Assembly: GCA_002395135.1 (NCBI GenBank)
Contig: DGWC01000061.1
Coordinates: forward strand, 1-10,792
DNA: 10,792 nt
Source: Prevotella sp. UBA4268
GTDB taxonomy: Bacteria > Bacteroidota > Bacteroidia > Bacteroidales > Bacteroidaceae
Direction of reading: 5' to 3'
Below, piece after piece: positions 8,170 through 10,792 of this stretch (within the stretch, counting starts at the first letter, position 1; each line of letters begins with the position of its first letter). The translations under genes and the position numbers were made by a program. Below the pieces are notes generated by a model. The model searched no databases. It had not been told where the DNA came from and was given only the letters and a program-made list of their open reading frames with translations.

Positions 8170-8177
8170 CAAAGGTA
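8170..8177 (-). promoter_or_regulatory. -7 promoter element TACCTTTG for the AlbA_2 gene
   Basis: Read on the - strand, 8177-8170 is TACCTTTG, a perfect match to the Bacteroidota TAnnTTTG element. Only five bases separate it from the ATG at 8164, so transcription would start at or within about 3 bases of the start codon. No clear -33 TTTG element is seen upstream. Confidence 0.6.
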
Positions 8178-8179
8178 AT

Positions 8180-8213
8180 AAAAAATTATATATGTAGCAC
8201 TATATAATTATTT
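8180..8213. promoter_or_regulatory. Inverted repeat (candidate operator) between two divergent promoters
   Basis: AATTATATA (8184-8192) and TATATAATT (8201-8209) are perfect 9-bp inverted arms around the 8-base spacer TGTAGCAC. After one mismatch the pairing continues for three more A-T pairs (8180-8182 with 8211-8213). The dyad centre lies about 23 bases from one -7 element and 28 from the other, so it covers the -33 region of both promoters. That is a good position for a shared operator. It is entirely A-T in the arms, so chance or simple promoter DNA flexibility are alternatives; it is a poor terminator candidate because the stem has no G-C pairs. Confidence 0.4.
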
Positions 8214-8220
8214 TTTTCTG

Positions 8221-8228
8221 TATCTTTG
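8221..8228 (+). promoter_or_regulatory. -7 promoter element TATCTTTG for GH28
   Basis: TATCTTTG matches the Bacteroidota TAnnTTTG element exactly and lies 32 bases before the GH28 ATG. The predicted leader is about 25-30 bases, A-rich (ACAAACTAAAACTAA) and without a Shine-Dalgarno sequence, as is usual in this phylum. No clear -33 element is visible; the inverted repeat occupies that place. Confidence 0.65.
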
Positions 8229-8260
8229 CACGTGAAAACAAACTAAAACTAATTGTACGT

Positions 8261-9634
8261 ATGAAAAAAGTATTAGCGTTGGTTCTCGTCTGCCTGGTGA
8301 CATCGGCACTAAATGCAGGGAACAAAGATTGGAAAAGGATGAAGCAAGTGCTGGCTGAGATAAAACAGCCGGTATTTGCAGAGCGTACTTATAGTATTCT
8401 TGACTATCAGCAGAAAGGCGACACACTGTTTACTCATGCCATCAACAATGCAATTGACATGTGTTCGAAGGCTGGTGGCGGTAGGGTAGTGGTACCCAAG
8501 GGCACGTTTTATACAGGTCCCATTCGCATGAAGTCAAATGTTGACTTGCATCTCGACGACGGGGCGGTGCTTAAATTTATCACCGATGTAGACAAGTTTC
8601 CCATCGTACTCACCCGTATAGAAGGAATCGACTGCTATAATCTGTCACCGCTGATCTATGCTTATGGTGAAGAGAATATCGCCGTGACAGGTAAGGGCAT
8701 TCTCGATGGGCAAGCCAGCCACGACAATTGGTTCAATGCCAAGCGTGTGAGAAACATAACCTTGCCCGACGGCACCATTGGCAATGAGAAAGAACTGCTC
8801 AACCGCGCTCTTGACCGCGACCTTCCCATGGACCAGCGTGTGTTCAAAGGCAAGTATGGCATGCGTCCGCAGTTCATCAATTTCTATAAGTGCAAGAATA
8901 TTCTCTTAGAGGATATCGAGTTGAACCATTCTCCTTTCTGGCTGATTCATCCGCTATTGTCGGAGAATATCACGCTGCGCCGAGTGAGGATGAACAGCCA
9001 TGGCGGAAACAACGACGGTTGCGACCCCGAGTCGTGTAAGAATGTGCTGATAGACAACTGCTATTTTGATACTGGCGACGACTGCATCGCCATCAAGTCG
9101 GGCAAGAATGGCGACGGGCGCAAGTGGAACATTCCCAGTGAGAACATTATTGTGCGCAACAGTTTGATGAAAGACGGGCATGCCGGTGTGGCCATCGGCA
9201 GCGAGATGACAGGCGGTTGCCGCAATGTATGGGTGGAAAACTGCAAGATGGACAGTCCCCATTTGCAGCGCATTATCCGCATCAAGTCGAACCCGTTGCG
9301 CGGCGGTGTGGTGGAGAACGTGTTTGTGAGAAATGTCGAGGTGGGTGTTTGCGACCTTGCCATCTTGGGCATTGAACTCCGATACTGGCACACCGAGAAA
9401 GGTGATTATCTCCCGCTGTTCCGCAATATCCACATCGATCATGTGAACAGCAACAAGAGCCGTTTCGCCGTACATGTGGACGGACTGCCCGGTTACCAGC
9501 AGGCGCAGGACATTTACCTGTCAAATTGCAACATCAACGGCGTTACCGACTTGAGGCTCAACGTGCTTGAAGGTGCCAAGAATGTGCAGTTTAAGAAAGT
9601 GAAAATCAACGGTAAGAAGTTTTCGTTGAAATAA
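8261..9634 (+). CDS. GH28 polygalacturonase/rhamnogalacturonase-type pectinase, secreted
   Basis: The 457-residue protein starts with a signal peptide (about 1-19, ending SALNAG) and then forms a right-handed beta-helix. All four GH28 active-site blocks are present in order: N250-N251-D252-G-C-D255 (the NxD block), DTGDD with D273-D274, the His block G-H307-A-G, and R340-I-K342 in IRIKSN. The usual GHG of the third block reads GHAG here, with the His kept. GVAIGSEMTGG and the N-terminal GGGRVVVPKGTFYTGPI resemble bacterial exo-acting GH28 enzymes, which remove galacturonic acid from pectic chains; endo-activity or rhamnogalacturonan cleavage cannot be excluded. It has its own promoter (8221-8228) and is divergent from the AlbA_2 gene. 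It is the only pectin-directed gene here, so it may be a separate unit from the GH2-GH3-GH31-GH29 cluster. Confidence 0.93.
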   Translation: MKKVLALVLVCLVTSALNAGNKDWKRMKQVLAEIKQPVFAERTYSILDYQQKGDTLFTHAINNAIDMCSKAGGGRVVVPKGTFYTGPIRMKSNVDLHLDDGAVLKFITDVDKFPIVLTRIEGIDCYNLSPLIYAYGEENIAVTGKGILDGQASHDNWFNAKRVRNITLPDGTIGNEKELLNRALDRDLPMDQRVFKGKYGMRPQFINFYKCKNILLEDIELNHSPFWLIHPLLSENITLRRVRMNSHGGNNDGCDPESCKNVLIDNCYFDTGDDCIAIKSGKNGDGRKWNIPSENIIVRNSLMKDGHAGVAIGSEMTGGCRNVWVENCKMDSPHLQRIIRIKSNPLRGGVVENVFVRNVEVGVCDLAILGIELRYWHTEKGDYLPLFRNIHIDHVNSNKSRFAVHVDGLPGYQQAQDIYLSNCNINGVTDLRLNVLEGAKNVQFKKVKINGKKFSLK

Positions 9635-9683
9635 TTCGGGTTGAAAAAGAAATCATCTCTATAGAATAATAGGTATATCGCAA

Positions 9684-10373
9684 ATGAACTTGATGCAACA
9701 GTTGTTTGAACAATCGCAGTTCCCACTGCTCACGGCATTCCTGATGGGGTTGCTGGTGGCCATACATCCATGCCCGCTGGCAACGAACATTGCCGCGATG
9801 GGTTATATTGTGAAAGGCGGGAAAAGCATTTTCAGAAACGGCTTGTTGTACACCCTCGGGCGCACATTTGCCTATTCCGTGCTCGGCATCGTACTCATCG
9901 TCATGATCAGGGGCAGTGTTCAGATGATGCATTTCGGTGAACAAATGAGTGAGTGGGGCGAGCGCGTGCTGGCTCCGCTGCTCATCATCATCGGCTTGTA
10001 TCTGCTTTATACCGACTTGCTGCACCATCACGACCATGTGCCGTCGGCCTCTAACCCGTTGAAAAAATATCGTGGTGCCTGGGGATGTTTTCTCTTGGGC
10101 ATCGTGTTTGCCTTGGCTTTCTGTCCCGAAAGCGGAATTGTTTATTTCGGCATGGTCATTCCCATGTCGGTAGAATCTTCAACAGGCTATCTCATACCTG
10201 TATGCTTTGCCATAGGAACGGCCTTGCCGGTCGTCTTTATGGCCTATGTCTTTGCTTTCAGCGTGCAGTCTATCTCAGCCCTGAGCCGCAGTTTCCATGT
10301 TGCCCAAGTGTGGCTCACCCGCATCGTTGCCGTGCTTTTCATTCTTGCCGGTGTGTTCTGCCTGGTGTATTAG
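9684..10373 (+). CDS. CcdA/DsbD-like polytopic membrane protein, possibly ArsG-family permease
   Basis: The 229-residue product is very hydrophobic, with about six membrane segments (roughly 14-41, 53-76, 94-111, 131-160, 166-192, 209-229). The first half has C30 in AIHPCPLATN and the second half C147 in AFCPESG. This paired-Cys, two-half layout is that of CcdA/DsbD thiol-electron transporters and the related ArsG organoarsenical permeases. The loop between halves has a His cluster, HHHDH at 114-118, suggesting metal contact. I recall similar Bacteroidota proteins annotated as ArsG family, but no ArsF-like thioredoxin partner, arsR or other ars gene is adjacent here, so the substrate is open. 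The start at 9684 is the first in-frame ATG; 9693 is an alternative. It begins 49 bases after GH28 with no promoter element or terminator seen, so readthrough from GH28 is likely. It ends 9 bases from the convergent symporter gene. Confidence 0.75.
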   Translation: MNLMQQLFEQSQFPLLTAFLMGLLVAIHPCPLATNIAAMGYIVKGGKSIFRNGLLYTLGRTFAYSVLGIVLIVMIRGSVQMMHFGEQMSEWGERVLAPLLIIIGLYLLYTDLLHHHDHVPSASNPLKKYRGAWGCFLLGIVFALAFCPESGIVYFGMVIPMSVESSTGYLIPVCFAIGTALPVVFMAYVFAFSVQSISALSRSFHVAQVWLTRIVAVLFILAGVFCLVY

Positions 10374-10382
10374 AGCAGTGAA

Positions 10383-10792
10383 TCACCCCTCCATTTCTTT
10401 ATCCAAATCGCCTTTCCAAAGATATTGCCGCGTTTCGTGCACAATGACGCCGCTGAGGAAAAGAAGTGAAATCAGGTTGGGAATAGCCATCAGCGCATTC
10501 ATGCAGTCGGCCAGGTTCCACACGATGCTGAGATTCATGATCGAACCCACGAAGACCGCCACAATATAGAGCACGCGGTAATAGATGGTCCATCGTCTTC
10601 CCTTGAGATATTCCACGGCACGCTCGCCATAAAGCTCCCATCCGAGAATGGTAGAGAAGGCAAACGTGAGCAAGCCGAAGGTGAGCAACGGTGCACCGAT
10701 ATACGGAATCTTGGAGAAAGCCATCTTGGTGAGCGTGGCACCGTTCTCGTAAGAGATGTCGGGATAGGCAATGACCGAACTGACGATGACCA
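10383..10792 (-). CDS. AGCS-family sodium:alanine/amino-acid symporter, C-terminal 135 residues (5' end outside window)
   Basis: The - strand frame runs from beyond the right edge to the stop at 10385-10383; no start is visible, and the Met at 10724 is internal because the same frame continues upstream (AYPDISYENGATLTKM). Diagnostic segments are LLTFAFSTILGWELYGERA, VEYLKG, and FVGSIMNLSIVWNLADCMN followed by ALMAIPNLISLLFLSGVI. These match the last membrane helices of the alanine-or-glycine:cation symporter family, inner-membrane carriers that import small amino acids with Na+. The C-terminal tail is short and charged (WKGDLDKEMEG). Substrate cannot be told from this fragment. The gene is convergent with the CcdA/ArsG-like gene, 9 bases apart, with no hairpin between. 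It has no evident link to the hydrolases. Confidence 0.9.
   Translation of the reverse strand, partial: VIVSSVIAYPDISYENGATLTKMAFSKIPYIGAPLLTFGLLTFAFSTILGWELYGERAVEYLKGRRWTIYYRVLYIVAVFVGSIMNLSIVWNLADCMNALMAIPNLISLLFLSGVIVHETRQYLWKGDLDKEMEG

Noticed and set aside
7541..8207. Several + strand open frames (62 to 116 codons) opposite the AlbA_2 gene
   Set aside because: The - strand frame has clear AlbA_2 motifs; the + strand frames have none and no promoter or leader of their own.
10722..10724. ATG at 10724 (- strand) as the start of a short membrane protein gene
   Set aside because: The same frame continues without a stop to the right edge and matches AGCS symporter sequence, so this is an internal Met of a longer gene.

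Overview
The window looks like a carbohydrate-degradation segment from a Bacteroidota chromosome, most likely a Prevotella-type or related gut or rumen organism. I infer this from three things: the mix of secreted glycoside hydrolases (GH), the A-rich leaders without a Shine-Dalgarno sequence, and two perfect matches to the Bacteroidota -7 promoter element TAnnTTTG. I could not check the taxonomy by database search.

Region 1 (1-7414, all + strand) holds four glycoside hydrolase genes in a row: the 3' part of a GH2 beta-galactosidase-type gene cut by the window edge, a GH3 beta-glucosidase-type gene, a GH31 alpha-xylosidase-type gene and a GH29 alpha-L-fucosidase. Each of the three complete proteins has an N-terminal signal peptide. 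Together the four activities fit step-by-step trimming of fucosylated, galactosylated xyloglucan oligosaccharides in the periplasm: fucose off, then galactose, then xylose, then glucose. No endo-glucanase or SusC/SusD pair is visible, so this would be the exo-acting part of a larger polysaccharide utilization locus extending upstream. A clear intrinsic-terminator-like hairpin lies between GH31 and GH29. Short GAATC-type repeats lie between GH2 and GH3.

Region 2 (7415-8260) holds a convergent gene on the - strand. It encodes a cytoplasmic AlbA_2 (Schlafen-type) domain protein with a winged-helix-like C-terminus. The 105-base gap between GH29 and this gene (7415-7519) shows no convincing gene, hairpin or promoter. 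The AlbA_2 gene is divergent from the GH28 gene. Their shared 96-base AT-rich spacer holds a -7 promoter element for each direction and a 9-bp perfect inverted repeat between them. The - strand promoter is so close to its ATG that the transcript would be leaderless or nearly so.

Region 3 (8261-10792) holds a secreted GH28 pectinase-type gene (+), then a small polytopic membrane protein of the CcdA/DsbD or ArsG-like type (+). Last, convergent and cut by the window edge, is the 3' end of an AGCS-family sodium:amino-acid symporter (-).

I found no RNA genes, CRISPR arrays, insertion sequences or broken genes. Nothing in the window is clearly a previously undescribed system. The least-explained parts are the AlbA_2/GH28 divergent control region, the terminator placed inside the GH cluster, and the repeats upstream of GH3.
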